A DNA stretch of 64,000 nucleotides from Apodemus sylvaticus (lineage: Eukaryota; Chordata; Mammalia; Rodentia; Muridae). Location of the stretch: contig NC_067481.1 in the NCBI RefSeq assembly GCF_947179515.1, positions 3,861,570-3,925,569 of the forward strand. Direction: 5' to 3'. The notes under the pieces are model-generated. The model made no database searches, was not told where the DNA came from, and saw only the letters and a list, made by a program, of their open reading frames with translations. The position numbers and the translations under genes were made by a program. Shown in pieces: positions 11,180-21,477 of the stretch (position 1 is the first letter of the stretch; each line of letters starts with the position of its first letter).

Positions 11180-11654
11180 GGACAGTCAGGACAGGAACAG
11201 CCTTGGACAGTCAGGACAGGGACAACCTTGGACAGTCAGGACAGGGACAGCCTTGGACAGTCAGGACAGGGACAGCCTTGGACAGTCAGGACAGGGACAG
11301 CCTTGGACAGTCAGGACAGGGACAACCTTGGACAGTCAGGACAGGGACAGCCTTGAACAGTCAGGACAGGGACAGCCTTGGACAGTCAGGACAGGGACAG
11401 CCTTGGACAGTCAGGGCAGGGACAGCCTTGGACAGCCAGGACAGGGACAGCCTTGGACAGTCAGGACAGGGACAGCCTTGGACAGTCAGGACAGGGACAG
11501 CCTTGGACAGTCAGGACAGGGACAGCCTTGGACAGTCAGGATAGGGACAGCCTTGGACAGTCAGGGCAGGGACAGCCTTGGACAGCCAGGACAGGGACAG
11601 CCTTGGACAGCCAGGACAGGGACAGCCTTGGACAGCCAGGACAGGGACAGCCTT
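11180..11654 (+). repeat. 25-bp minisatellite, exactly 19 copies
   Basis: Nineteen units of 25 bases starting GGACAGTCAGGACAGGGACA and closing GCCTT, with no indels over 475 bases. Variant sites are few: GACAACC in units 2 and 6, GGCAGG in units 10 and 16, GCCAGG in units 11 and 17-19, GATAGG in unit 15, GAACAG in unit 8. The pair GGCAGG then GCCAGG at units 10-11 recurs at 16-17, pointing to a 150-bp block duplication. Because 25 is not a multiple of 3, three units give a 25-residue period. No stop falls in the plus-strand frames, so Gln/Asp/Ser-rich open frames up to 262 residues arise by chance. Confidence 0.98.
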
Positions 11655-12330
11655 GTTTATCCCTGCCAGTGCTGCCCTGCCAGAGACTGGGAATCTCAGG
11701 GCCAGGGGAGCTCTCAGAGATCAGGCACAGGTATGGGGGAATGCTGGCTGAGGGAAAGGGGTACAGGCAAGAGGAGGCTGTCACCCCTAGCTCTCCTATC
11801 AGCCCTGAGTTTACACCACCCCAGCAGGGCAGTGGGCCCTTCCCTGTTCCAAGGAAGGGCTGCAGAACCAGCTCCCTGGCCATGTCTGTGCTACGGGGCT
11901 GGTGTGAAGGGAGGGAAACCATACTGGGACCCTTATGCATTACAAATTTGACTTGAAAGAGGCAGCAATCGTGGGAGCCACACAACCCATGCTTCCCATT
12001 TCAAAATGGATGGTTCTCTCCCAAGTGCCTTCCAACACACCTACCCTAGCAAGTCACTTAACTGTGAAAACACTTCAAGAGCCAAAGCGGCCTTTGCCAT
12101 CGTACCTGGATAGACCTCCTCAGCGATGGCCTTCCCAGTGACTAGTTTAAATCCAACTGCCCCTTGGCCCACAGCCCTCCCGGTTGGTGACTCCTAGGTG
12201 GGCTGCTTATGAAACAGCCAGGTGTTACCATGGATACTTACAGAATCCAGTAGAGAGTCAGCAAAGCCCATTTTCATTCTTGCTTCCCGTGGAGGATGCT
12301 CCTTCCCACCTTCTAAACAGAGGTCACATT
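11655..12330. other. Non-coding stretch with possible MIR trace
   Basis: Around 12047-12070 CTAGCAAGTCACTTAACTGT fits the MIR core. Nothing else was recognised. Confidence 0.4.
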
Positions 12331-12460
12331 GCTTGGGGGTGGGGCCCACAGTGCTTGGGGGTGGGGCCCACAGTGCTTGTGGGTGTGGCCCACATTGTTT
12401 GTGGGTGTGGCCCGTGGTGCTTGGGGGTAGGGCTACAATGCTTGGGGTGGGGCCATAGTG
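12331..12460 (+). repeat. 22-bp G-rich minisatellite, about 6 copies
   Basis: Units near GCTTGGGGGTGGGGCCCACA plus GT begin at 12331, 12353, 12375, 12397 and 12419, with a shorter sixth copy. Variants swap GGGGG for GTGGG and CCCACAG for CCCACAT. Confidence 0.93.
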
Positions 12461-12740
12461 GGGCTGGTGTAATATCAATTTGGACCTCAGATTTTTCTTA
12501 TGAAAAGTTGGAAGGGGAAGAAAGGGCCCTTCGTCTGTGGCTGTGGAGAGGGCTGGATAAGGCGTGCCCATGCAAAATAAATGCCCACAGCCACCTTCTC
12601 TTTATGGTAATGTGGACAGAGATAATGATGGTGATTTTTCTAGAGTTCAAGAAAGATGCCCAGTCCAACTACTTTTCAGCCCAGGAGTGCTTCACTTCAT
12701 CTTACTTCTGCTAAATTAAAAAAAAAAAAATCCACATGTA
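12461..12740. other. Non-coding stretch ending in poly-A
   Basis: Ends in an A run at about 12717-12730 before the B2 head. No feature other than the A run is supported. Confidence 0.4.
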
Positions 12741-12780
12741 GGGGCTGGAGAGCTGGCTCAGTAGACAAGAACACACGCTA
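12741..12780 (+). repeat. B2 SINE, truncated head
   Basis: GGGGCTGGAGAGCTGGCTCA followed by GTAGACAAGAACACACGCTA matches the tRNA-derived B2 head. The body is missing and the sequence changes to AT-rich DNA. Confidence 0.8.
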
Positions 12781-12827
12781 CTTTTCAATGTTATTATTTA
12801 TTCTACTATGTGTGTGCAAGCAGTTTG

Positions 12828-12829
<2 letters not shown>

Positions 12830-12858
<29 letters not shown>
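12830..12858. repeat. (GT)n microsatellite
   Basis: GT dinucleotides for about 29 bases, followed by ATCATGTATATG. Confidence 0.97.
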
Positions 12859-12860
<2 letters not shown>

Positions 12861-12876
12861 CATGTATATGTCTTAT

Positions 12877-13240
12877 TTTAGTTAGGATTTCATTGTTGTG
12901 AACAGACACCATGACCAAGGCACCTCTTATAAAGGCAAACCTTTAACTGGGGCTGACTTACAGTTGCAGAGGCTCAGTCCATTATCGTCCTGGTGGGAAG
13001 CATGACAGCATCCAGGCAGGCATGGTGCAGGAGGAGCTGAGAGCTCTACATCTTGATGCAAAGGCAGCCAGGAGGGACTGTCTCCCCACTATGTGGAGCC
13101 TGAGCATAGGGGGCCTCATAGCCCACCTACACAATGACACACTCCCTCCAACAAGGTCATACCTCCTATAGTGCCACTCCCATGGCCAAGCATTCAAACA
13201 TATGCATCTGTGGGTATGAAACCTATTCAAACCGTCACAT
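12877..13240 (-). repeat. Rodent interspersed repeat, copy B, antisense
   Basis: Opens TTAGTTAGGATTTCATTGTT and GAACAGACACCATGACCAAG, passes GTCCATTATCGTCCTGGTGG and AGCTCTACATCTTGATGCAA, and ends AGTGCCACTCCCATGGCCAA. This is the reverse complement of the copies at 222-732 and 18663-18995. The CCAACAAGGTCATACCTCCT segment corresponds to the place where copy A expanded into a minisatellite. Confidence 0.85.
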
Positions 13241-13254
13241 GCCTCATATCTCAG

Positions 13255-13330
13255 AAGGTCAGAAGAAGATGCCTGATCCCCTAGAACTGGAGTTATGGGT
13301 GGGTGCTGGGAACTGACCTGGGCCTCTGGA
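13255..13330 (-). repeat. B2/B3 SINE fragment, antisense
   Basis: GATCCCCTAGAACTGGAGTT and GGTGCTGGGAACTGACCTGG are the antisense central block of B2/B3 elements. It is cut off by the sense-strand B3 that follows. Confidence 0.7.
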
Positions 13331-13364
13331 CAAGCAGAGGGTCCTCTGCAGCCCCAAGCACCTC

Positions 13365-13545
13365 CTTCTTTTGCAGAAGAGCAGAATTCTGTTCCAAGAA
13401 TCCACGCCAACTGGCCCACAACAGGCCATAATGCCAGTTCCAGAAGATCTGATGCCCCCTTCTGGCCTCGGAGGGCTCTGCACATATGTGGCATATACAC
13501 GGACAAGCAGGAAAAACACCAATACGCATGAATAAAAATTAAAAC
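13365..13545 (+). repeat. B3-type SINE, sense
   Basis: GGCCCACAACAGGCCATAAT, then CCAGTTCCAGAAGATCTGAT, CTTCTGGCCTCGGAGGGCTC and AAAACACCAATACGCATGAA, with an A-rich AATAAAAATTAAAA tail, in B3 order. Confidence 0.8.
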
Positions 13546-13791
13546 ATATGCCAAACACACACAAATAGGCTTTTGGAAGATATGGGAACCTTCTGGAAGC
13601 AGGAAGTGTAACAGTGTGGATGTTCTGGCCTGTGCTTTGGGAAATAGCTGCTGCCTGTTGTGAATATACCCGACTGTGATCACACAAGTGTTCCAAAACT
13701 GTGTGCACAGGTAATTGCACACATAAAACACACACAAGGAAAATCTACATGTAGCATCAAAGAACACACAGTGTGTACACTTGCAGATATA

Positions 13792-13827
<36 letters not shown>

Positions 13828-15440
13828 GTTTCTAAGCTCCCAACTGTCCTCCTGAGATGTGAGAGTTGGGGACCAGAGCTCAGCCCATGAATTCCCTCTG
13901 TGAATGTTCGGGTACCGGTCCGTGAATGGCAGAGTGAATGGGCATGGTCCACGATTGTCTCTCCTTAGTTTCAAATCACTTCTGCTGATGGAAGCTATCA
14001 GAAGCTGTACCTAACTTCAAACAGCACACAATAGTTGCTTGTAGATCACGGATGTGACGATATTAGCTGTCTTTCCTTTCGTAGGTATTAGGATTAATTT
14101 GCATAAGATGGTCGTACAGTGACAGTGACATACTCCTCATACCATGCATTCTAGTTGTCTTGTAGCAATAGAAGCCCAAGTTTGGAATCAATGTCTGGTT
14201 TAACCATCCACAGGGTGGGCATCTGTGGCCAGTGCGGGGGTGGGGTGGGGGGCGCAAAAGAAAAGGAACAGAATCATCCCAGAGTCGCAGGAGACAGTTT
14301 AGGAAGGGCAGGTGACGCCCCCTGCTTGTTTCCCTTAAATGTTAAATGAAGACACGTGAAGAATGTTTCACGTTTAAATGAAGCCTTGACTTCCGGCCAG
14401 GCTTGAAATGCTGCGGAACCCTTCTCACCTGGGCAGGCTTCCTCCTCTCCAGAGAGGGTGCTCCCGCCTCTCCTTTCCCCTCCCCCCACCTCCCCCTCCC
14501 TCGGAGCCAGCAGCACGCGCTTCCAGATGCACAAGGGCCAGGCTGATTGTAATTCTCTCTGCTTTCTCTTTCTCTTTTCTTAGAGAGCCCAGAGCGCCTC
14601 CGGGAAAATTGGCTGAATAAAAGGTATAAAGACTTTCTCTTTTCTTCCTGAATGGTTTTTGACAGATATGAGCATGTTGAACATCTCAGGAGCTGCTGGT
14701 GGTGAGCGCCAGGAATTGCTGGGGTTTCCCACTGGCTAGAGGGAGGGAAAGATTGGGGGATGGCAGGGAAATTTTGATATCGCAGCTCTCGTCCACCGGG
14801 AGATAGGTTTGAATTTTGTGAGGAAGGAGGCTCAAGGGTAGAGAAACCTAAATGAGATGGACAATGGTCAAAGGAGACGGTTCTTAGGCAACTCTGATCT
14901 GCCCAAGAAACAATGTCCGCTCCTTCCTGGCCCCACCCCTCACTCACTCCCCATCCCACCCCCTCCCAGTTATTCAGCGCGTGTCCTGTCCATCCATGGC
15001 CGGGGCAGCACACTCTTAGATCCCACTGTCTAACTGCTCTCCCTGACCTTGTCTCCTGGAGCTGGGAACTATGGAAATCAGCTCCAGGTGCTAAGCCTCG
15101 GTAGGAGGCTGGACACTGTGCGCGGCTTAATCGCCTGGTGCTCTTCCTGGCTTGCCCTCCACCAGCATCTCTTCTTCATGGAGTTACAAAAGAGTTTTAC
15201 TTGAAGTGGTGGAGGGGTGCTGTCCAAAGGATAGAAATTGGTTGTGAAAAAAATTAGAAGGTGTGACTTTTCAGCGCTCCCACCATCACCACACACTAGT
15301 GCGCCTCTGGGCAGGGCTTCCTGCTTGCGAGCTTCTGGGTCTGGGGCGGGGTTTCCTATTGTTGACCTGTTGGGTCTGAGGTTGAGTCTAAGCCAGTGGT
15401 GTAGAAGTCCAGAATACCTGGTGCTGGACAATACAAAACG
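13546..15440. other. Non-coding stretch with CA repeat and pyrimidine tracts
   Basis: Includes the (CA)n at 13795-13823, G runs near 14236-14252 and a pyrimidine tract at 14461-14500. No recognisable exon. The rest appears single-copy. Confidence 0.45.
13795..13823. repeat. (CA)n microsatellite
   Basis: Perfect CA dinucleotides over 29 bases. Confidence 0.96.
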
Positions 15441-15650
15441 AGAACAAATAAAAGCCCGGATGGGGCTCAGTAGGCAGAGCGCTTTCCTGAAATGCACGTG
15501 GCTGTGGGTTCCATTCCCAGCACTTACACCACGTGTGGGGTTCACAGCTGTAATCCTAGGACTTGGGGATGGAGCCAGGAGAATCAGAAATTCAAGGTCA
15601 TCCTCTGCTGCTTGTTGAGTTTCTATGAGGCCCTGTCTCATAAAGGGGGG
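15441..15650 (+). repeat. B4-type composite SINE (ID head plus B1-like body)
   Basis: GGATGGGGCTCAGTAGGCAG and GGGTTCCATTCCCAGCAC form the tRNA/ID head. GTTCACAGCTGTAATCCTAG, AGAATCAGAAATTCAAGGTC and GAGGCCCTGTCTCATAAAGG form the 7SL/B1-like half. The two halves in this order define B4-like elements. Confidence 0.82.
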
Positions 15651-15684
15651 AGTGGATGAAGAGATGGCGTTGTTCTTGCCCATG

Positions 15685-15850
15685 ACCCAGGTTCAGTTCC
15701 CAGCATGCACGTGGTGAGTTATAATTGTCTACAACTCCAGTTCCAGGAGATCCAGCGCCCTCTGCTGGCCTCCGTTGGCACCAGGCAAGCTGTGCATACA
15801 TACCCACAGGCAAACATTTAGACACCTAAAATAAAAATAAATAGTTTTTA
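15685..15850 (+). repeat. B3-type SINE, sense
   Basis: TACAACTCCAGTTCCAGGAG, GCCCTCTGCTGGCCTCCGTT and CAGGCAAACATTTAGACACC, closing with AAATAAAAATAAATAG, match the B3 body and tail order. Confidence 0.82.
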
Positions 15851-16074
15851 AGAGACAAACTTGGCGGTTCACAGTTCTGGCTGCCATCCAGTGTTGAGGT
15901 GCTGGCACCCTTTGAGGACCTTACTGTTGTGTTAACATGTGTCAAAAGACAAGAGAAAAGGAGGTAACTTGGCCCTGTGTTTGGGGTTGGGGATATGTTT
16001 GTGTATGTTAGACATCTGTATGCATGGGTACATGCAGACCCATGTTGGTACCAACAACCCACACACCCCTAAGA
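15851..16074. other. Non-coding spacer
   Basis: No repeat body or exon was recognised between the two SINEs. Confidence 0.4.
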
Positions 16075-16345
16075 ACACATGTGGAGGTCAGAGGTCAACC
16101 TTGGTGTCTTGAACTTTCTTTTTCAGTTTTATTTCTTAAGATAGCCCCTCATTTAACCTGGTGCTCAGTGATTGGCTAGATTGGCTGCCCATCTTGCTCT
16201 AGAAGTCTGTGCCTCCCCAAATAGGTAACAGAGTCACCTGCCACCACACCCTGCTTTTATGTGAGTGCTGAGGGGACCAAACTGAGGTCCTCTTGTTTGT
16301 AAGCTACTGATCCACCCACCAAGCCACCTCCCCAGCCCCCCAACT
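16075..16345 (-). repeat. Rodent tRNA-derived SINE, antisense (B4/RSINE1-like)
   Basis: CACATGTGGAGGTCAGAGGT, GGTGCTCAGTGATTGGCTAG, CACCTGCCACCACACCCTGC, GGGACCAAACTGAGGTCCTC and a final AAGCCACCTCCCCAGCCCCC give the antisense order shared with 1660-1962 and 44880-45145. Confidence 0.75.
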
Positions 16346-16847
16346 CCCCCTTTTAGAGTGCTACTAATTCTCCCTTCCCCCCAGGAGGGTGGAACCTTTA
16401 TGGTGTAGTCACATCTTGACACTGTTAGTATAGTAATTAACTTCCACAGGATGTGAGGGGCATTCAAGCTCACCGGGTGGCATGGCACAAGGGCCTCAAA
16501 TGTTTTCTGCATGTCAGAATCAAAAACAGTTTCATCAGATTCAGGAATCTCATGTGTTCCTAGGGTGAACTTGTAATGTCTTTTGGGCTGACTTTTGCCC
16601 CGAGATACCCCTGGTTCCCATGTCAGTCCTACCACAAGGAGGAAAAGTCTCCTGTGGAAGCTGGCCTTCACCTGGCCACACGGGCTGTGTGTGGAGCAGA
16701 CTGCTTGGGCTCTGCTCGACAGCTTTCCATCAGAATGGAGTCAGGGAGCTCTCCTCCTGTGGCTCGGGCTTCTTGTGCTGGACAGTGCTTTATAAGCGGT
16801 CCTAAGTTCAAGTCATGCTCTGGCTCCTTGATCTTTGTCAGAGTTGT
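16346..16847. other. Non-coding stretch
   Basis: Single-copy-looking DNA. Three overlapping open frames (60-112 codons) cover 16576-16914, but the longest runs into the B1 element and has no family resemblance, so no gene is called. Confidence 0.4.
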
Positions 16848-16973
16848 ATTGGCACCAGGCCTGGTGGCAGAGCCCTGTAATCTCAGTGCCTATGAGGCTG
16901 AGGCAGGAGGATAACAAATTCAAGTCCAGACTGAGCTATAGCGTGAGACCCTGTCTCAACAAACAAACAAAAA
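16848..16973 (+). repeat. B1 SINE, sense
   Basis: CACCAGGCCTGGTGGCAGAG, CCTGTAATCTCAGTGCCTAT, GAGGCTGAGGCAGGAGGATA and GTGAGACCCTGTCTCAACAA give the full 7SL-derived B1 layout, with an A-rich AAACAAACAAAAA tail. Confidence 0.92.
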
Positions 16974-17106
16974 GTTGTGGAAATAAATCACATTAAGCAA
17001 ATTAAGTCTGAAAGGGAAATATGCTGTGATTTCTTTTACTCGTGAGTCCTGGGTTTTATGTAGAAATTAAATCATACATGTTCAGGTAACAGAAAAGCAA
17101 AAGGAG

Positions 17107-17300
17107 GAGCCTGTCCGATGGCTCAATGGGCGCAGGCACTGCCACCAAGCCTGAGCACCTGGGTGCCACCGCCAGGCTAGAAGAAGAGGAGCAACTCCTG
17201 TGAGTTGACCTCTGACCTCCACAGGAGCTTGTATGCAGGCATTATGTATGTACATAATGCATGTGCGTGCACACACACACACACACAAAAACAAAACTTT
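17107..17300 (+). repeat. B2-superfamily SINE, sense
   Basis: CTGTCCGATGGCTCAATGGG, GGCACTGCCACCAAGCCTGA, TGAGTTGACCTCTGACCTCC and a CACACACACACAAAAACAAA tail follow the tRNA-derived rodent SINE plan. Confidence 0.8.
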
Positions 17301-17934
17301 TTGAGATAGGGTCTCAAAAGAAAACCACCCTGCTAGGATTTCAAGCAGGCTCACCCTGGATCACTGACATCCAACACCAGTGAGTTCCTGTGTCTGACAC
17401 ACAGTCTGTCTCCACACTTGGAACGCTGGTCGTCCATCTCTCTCAGGTAGTGCTGTCTTTGGCGCCCCTGTGTGTTTCCACAGACCCACTCCCACGTGTC
17501 TTGCTTCTCCTGGATACCTCAGTGGCCTTTTCCGTCCCAGCTTTGGCGGCGGCATCGGCAGCTGAGGCTGCGGCTGCACAGAGATCAAATTCTTCTGTGC
17601 TTCACATATTGATCATGTGTCCTGCAGCCTTGCTGAACTCGATCACTGCTGGCTCCTGTCACCCCTCGCAGGTTCTGTGTGACTTGCTATGCAGGAGGAG
17701 GTGATGTCTGTGTGTTGTCTGTGATCTGAAAGCGATGGCACTTTCTGGTCTGGGGTCCTTCAGCATAGTGCTGAAGAGAAGGAGAGCTGATGTGCTTGCG
17801 TCACTTCTGGTCTTAAAACCTCCTGTTAGAGAGTCCAGTGGCCACTCCTACTTCCTACCTCATACAGACCTGCAGGAGGTTGTTATTCATTAATATTATT
17901 ATTATGATGTTGTTGTTTGCCTGTTTGTTTAAAA
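17301..17934. other. Non-coding stretch with ATT/GTT-rich end
   Basis: An open frame of 104 codons at 17390-17704 has no recognisable family and no splice context. A low-complexity ATTATTATT and GTTGTTTG segment lies at 17884-17931. Confidence 0.4.
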
Positions 17935-18095
17935 GAGGGCATGCGCATGCTAGGACACACATGTGAATGGAGATCAGAGGACTGAGTACTTGCTGAGTCA
18001 CTTCTCTCCCTGAAGTGACTGCGTCCCAGGGATTAAACTCAGGTCACTAGGCTTGAAGCAAAATGCCCTTTACCCATTCATTAAGCCATCTGTTA
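17935..18095 (-). repeat. B2-superfamily SINE, antisense
   Basis: AATGGAGATCAGAGGACTGA, GGGATTAAACTCAGGTCACT and CCTTTACCCATTCATTAAGC read as antisense SINE body and head. Confidence 0.75.
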
Positions 18096-18107
18096 AAGCT
18101 AATTGAT

Positions 18108-18108
18108 C

Positions 18109-18140
<32 letters not shown>

Positions 18141-18142
18141 TA
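18108..18142. repeat. (AT)n tract
   Basis: ATATATATACATATATATAT over about 35 bases at the tail of the next antisense SINE. Confidence 0.93.
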
Positions 18143-18144
18143 CA

Positions 18145-18302
18145 CATATATCTGTGCAGCCTTATGTGTGCCTGGCCAGAAGAGGGTATTCGATCCCCCA
18201 GGATTGGAGTTACAGCTACCATATAGGTCCTGAGAATTGAACTTGAGTCTCCTGCAAGAACAGTCAGTGCTCATAATCTCTGAATCTCTCCAGCCCCCTC
18301 CC
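18145..18302 (-). repeat. B2/B3 SINE, antisense
   Basis: CCTGGCCAGAAGAGGGTATT, GATCCCCCAGGATTGGAGTT, GAATTGAACTTGAGTCTCCT and AATCTCTGAATCTCTCCAGC follow the antisense B2/B3 order. Confidence 0.85.
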
Positions 18303-18662
18303 CAGCCCCAGATTTGTCGAATTTTCTTGGAGACCACGTGTGGAATGCTGCACACTCTGCTCCGTGCCTATCACGGTAACCTTGTGTGGCTTCTGTCGTG
18401 GCTTGTTAACTCAGTGCATTCCATCGCTGACTTTCAAACATCAGGGTGACTATCTGAAACTGTCATTCTATTGTCTTCTCCTTCGGGCTTATTCTGTGTT
18501 TCTTTGTCTTTGCTGTGTTCTTTTGTGTTGCTTCAGTGATCCGGACCTCCATGCCTTTGGAACCGAACACTTTGCTTATATGTGCAGTGAGCTCTGGCCA
18601 ACGCCACTGTTAGCTCTTGCTTAAGGGGTCAGGATTTTGGTGAACAGAAGAGCCACTGTGGT
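18303..18662. other. Non-coding spacer
   Basis: No repeat or exon was recognised. The 94-codon open frame at 18340-18624 has no supporting context. Confidence 0.4.
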
Positions 18663-18995
18663 TGTTGGAATGAAAATGGTCCCTACAGACTCATTAGAAG
18701 TGGCACCATTAGGAGGTGTGACCTTATTGCAGTGTGTCACTGGGGGCAGGCTTTGAGGTTTCAGCTGCTCAAGCCAGGCCCAGTGTCTCTTTCTTCCTGC
18801 TGCCTGCTGATCCAGATGCAGAACTCTCAGTTACTCTCCGTGTCTACCTCTGTATGTCTGCCTGCATGCTGCCCTGCTTCTCACCGCGACCTCAATGGAT
18901 TAAACCTCTGAGCCCCAGCTGAATATTTTTCTTTATTAGAGTTGCTGTGGTCACAGTGTCTCTTCACAGCAATAGAAACCCTGACTAAGACCATC
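18663..18995 (+). repeat. Rodent interspersed repeat, copy C
   Basis: GGAATGAAAATGGTCCCTAC, AGTGGCACCATTAGGAGGTG, CTGCTGATCCAGATGCAGAA and TCACAGTGTCTCTTCACAGC AATAGAAACCCTGACTAAGA match copies A and B, with only one partial 20-bp unit instead of eleven. Confidence 0.82.
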
Positions 18996-19067
18996 ACCTA
19001 GTCACATTCTGGATGATTTCAGTGTGGACCTCAGCTGCTGTTCCTCTTGTAGGACTCTCTGTGAGAA

Positions 19068-19168
19068 ATATTATATTCACATATAAATATATATTAATAA
19101 TATATATTTATTATATATTATATTATAATATAGTATATATGTGCATATATATATGCACATATATATCT
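19068..19168. repeat. AT-rich low-complexity tract with 32-bp perfect palindrome
   Basis: TATATTA-type repeats, then a perfect self-complementary stretch at 19134-19165 centred on GTGCATATATATATGCAC. It directly precedes an antisense B2 and may partly be its degenerate tail. Confidence 0.9.
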
Positions 19169-19169
19169 A

Positions 19170-19356
19170 TGTATGCAGAGTGTATGCCACGTGTATTCAA
19201 GTGCCTTCAGATGCCAGAAGAGGGTGTCAGATCCCCCAGGGCCAGAGTTCCAGGTGACTGAGAGCTGCTGGATATGGGTGCCGGCAGCTGAACTCTGCCC
19301 TTCCCTCAGTAAGAACACCAAATGTCTAACCCACGGAGCGAGCCATCCCTCCTACC
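19170..19356 (-). repeat. B2/B3 SINE, antisense
   Basis: CAGATGCCAGAAGAGGGTGT, GATCCCCCAGGGCCAGAGTT, CCGGCAGCTGAACTCTGCCC and TGTCTAACCCACGGAGCGAG give antisense SINE order. Confidence 0.85.
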
Positions 19357-19389
19357 CTAAAGTACTTTAATGCTTTTATTGGTTTGTTC

Positions 19390-19548
19390 GGGATGGGGTA
19401 GCACACATACCATAGCTTGGATGTGGAGATCAGAGGGCAGCTGTGGGAACTGGCTCCCTTCTTCTGCCATGTAGGTTCTGGGGACTGAACTCAGGTCGCT
19501 AAGCTTAGCAGCAAGCCCCTTTACCCACTGAGCCCCCTCGCCGCCCCC
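19390..19548 (-). repeat. B3-type SINE, antisense
   Basis: GGATGTGGAGATCAGAGGGC, GTTCTGGGGACTGAACTCAG and AAGCCCCTTTACCCACTGAG match antisense B3/B2 order. Confidence 0.82.
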
Positions 19549-19689
19549 CTCTGGCTGCTTGAGAACATTCTTTGTGACTAGAGTGATTTTTATCATGACT
19601 TACTTAAGTGTCTTTTTCTCCTGGTTTCCAGGACTTTAGTTTGTGAAGCTTCTCAGACTTGTGGGTTTGAATTTCTTTAATTCTACCTG

Positions 19690-19860
19690 TTATTGCTGTG
19701 TTTGGAGATGGTGGTAGAGGACATAAATGACTCTAACACTTGTGTGGACGTCTAAGGATGACTCTGGCATGTCCTTCCACCTTGGTCCCGGGAGTGACCT
19801 GAGGTCTCTAGGCAACTATGCAAGCAGTGTGTCCTCTGTGCCACCCCACCAGCCTTGGAT
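19690..19860 (-). repeat. Decayed SINE-like segment, antisense
   Basis: GAGTGACCTGAGGTCTCTAG and GTGTGTCCTCTGTGCCACCC resemble a heavily mutated antisense B3. Assignment is weak. Confidence 0.4.
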
Positions 19861-20776
19861 TTGCATTTTTTGTTAAATTTGAAAACACATTCACCATTTT
19901 CTCTCAAACACTCTTTCTATCCTCTGTCCCTTTCGGAGATCCACTGAGTTGATGTTACTTGTATGAATGTGTGCTTAGGGCTGACCACATGGTATTGGAT
20001 AAACAATTAGGGAGCTTGTCCCTGGGGAAGACTAATTCATTCGTTCATTCTCTCTCTCTCCCCTCCCCTTCCCCCCTCCCCATCCCCCTCTTTCTGCAGT
20101 CTCTCATTGAGTGTAGCTTTTCTTCTAGGGGCGGGGGTGTTGTGAGACCTCCATACAGGTTGCCTGGCTTGTCAGTCAGCGGTATACTTCTTCAGGTCTT
20201 GTCTAGGTTGCCACATTGTTGCAATTTCATACCTGCAGGTTTCCTGCCTCCCGTCTAGCAGCCGGCATCCTAGTCCTCTGGTTCTAACCATCTTTCTGCG
20301 CCCCTGAGCCTTAGATGTAAGGGTTGTGCTGTAGATGTATTGGCTAGGGCTGGGCACCCCACAGTCAGCTCTCCTCCTCATATGGACCAGTTTGGGTTTC
20401 TGCAATAGTCTCCACCTGCTTGCTGCGAGAGAACAAGCTCTTAGCTCATTCTCCATTGTATCTCGCTCTGAGTCATTGTTCTTCCTTCTCCGGATGGTGG
20501 TGATGATGTCATCAGTCCATCCAGGGAATTTGTTTCCTCTCAGGTATTATAGCTTTTAGGACTAAAGTTACTGTGGGTTGTTTAAAAAACAATAATAACT
20601 TCTCTACCTGATTATCTAATGGAATACAGTGTATAATACCTGTTTTAATATCTTCACCTGTCTCAGTTTCAACCTCTCCTCATATCAGGGGCTACTCTTT
20701 GCCTCTTTTTATACCTGACAATTTTTTTAAATAAATTTTATTTTGTGTGTGTAGGTGTTTTGCCTCCTGCCTGAAG
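19861..20776. other. Non-coding stretch
   Basis: CT-rich segment at 20049-20096 and AT-rich DNA near 20580-20640. No exon or repeat body was recognised. Confidence 0.4.
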
Positions 20777-20990
20777 TGAGAGGAGAGGAGAGGAGAGGAG
20801 GGGAGAAGAGAGGAGAGGAGAGAGGAGAAGAGAAGGGAGGAGAGAGGAGAAGGAAAGGCAGAGCAGAGGAAAGGAGGAGAGAAGAGGGGAGGGGAGATGA
20901 GAAGAGAGGGGAGGAGAGAGGAGAAGGGAAGGGAGAGCAGAGGAAAGATGGAGAGAGGAAGGGGAAAGGGGAGGGGAGGGGAGAGGGAAT
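20777..20990 (+). repeat. 214-bp near-pure purine (GGA/GA) tract
   Basis: GAGGAGAGGAGAGGAGAGGA-type sequence with only a few C or T interruptions (near 20859-20865, 20898, 20938 and 20949). The stretch reads as overlapping GAGAGGAGA mirror repeats, and a 5-kb search of the neighbourhood shows nothing comparable. Confidence 0.95.
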
Positions 20991-21429
20991 GATCCAATAC
21001 CATAGTCAGCAACTCCCGGCCACCCCTCCCCCATAAACATCACTGAGTCGGATGAACTGGGGGCCACGCATCCAATCCTGCAAACCCAGCCCCCAAAACT
21101 GGCCTCATCTGAGATGGGTAAGGCTGAAGCCTTACTCTGCCTGAGCAGAGTCTCCCTCTGGACAGAGCATTGCAGCCAACAAGGGGCTTGGAGTCAACCC
21201 AGCTCCGTTCAGCCTACACCTTCTCCCATGCCAAGCATGTCCCTGAGCAGTGGTGACTGTGGACCTCTTGGCTGGAGTTTCTGCGCCCTGCCATGTAGAA
21301 GGAGCTAGAACATCAGAAGGCTTCAGAGGGCTCAGCCTTCCTGCGCATTCTGGCCAGCTGCCCCTTTGAGAGATATCTCCACTACCCAGACTTCTGCTGA
21401 TTGGAGTCAGATCAGATGTGGTATGCTAG

Positions 21430-21477
<48 letters not shown>

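Noticed and set aside
11163..11951. 262-codon open frame with a DSQDRDSLGQ-type repeat
   Set aside because: Mostly the stop-free 25-bp minisatellite; other plus frames are also open.
12982..13974. 330-codon minus-strand open frame
   Set aside because: It runs through an interspersed repeat, B2/B3 SINEs and a CA array.
14342..15013. 223-codon minus-strand open frame
   Set aside because: No domain or splice signal recognised; composition does not distinguish it from chance.
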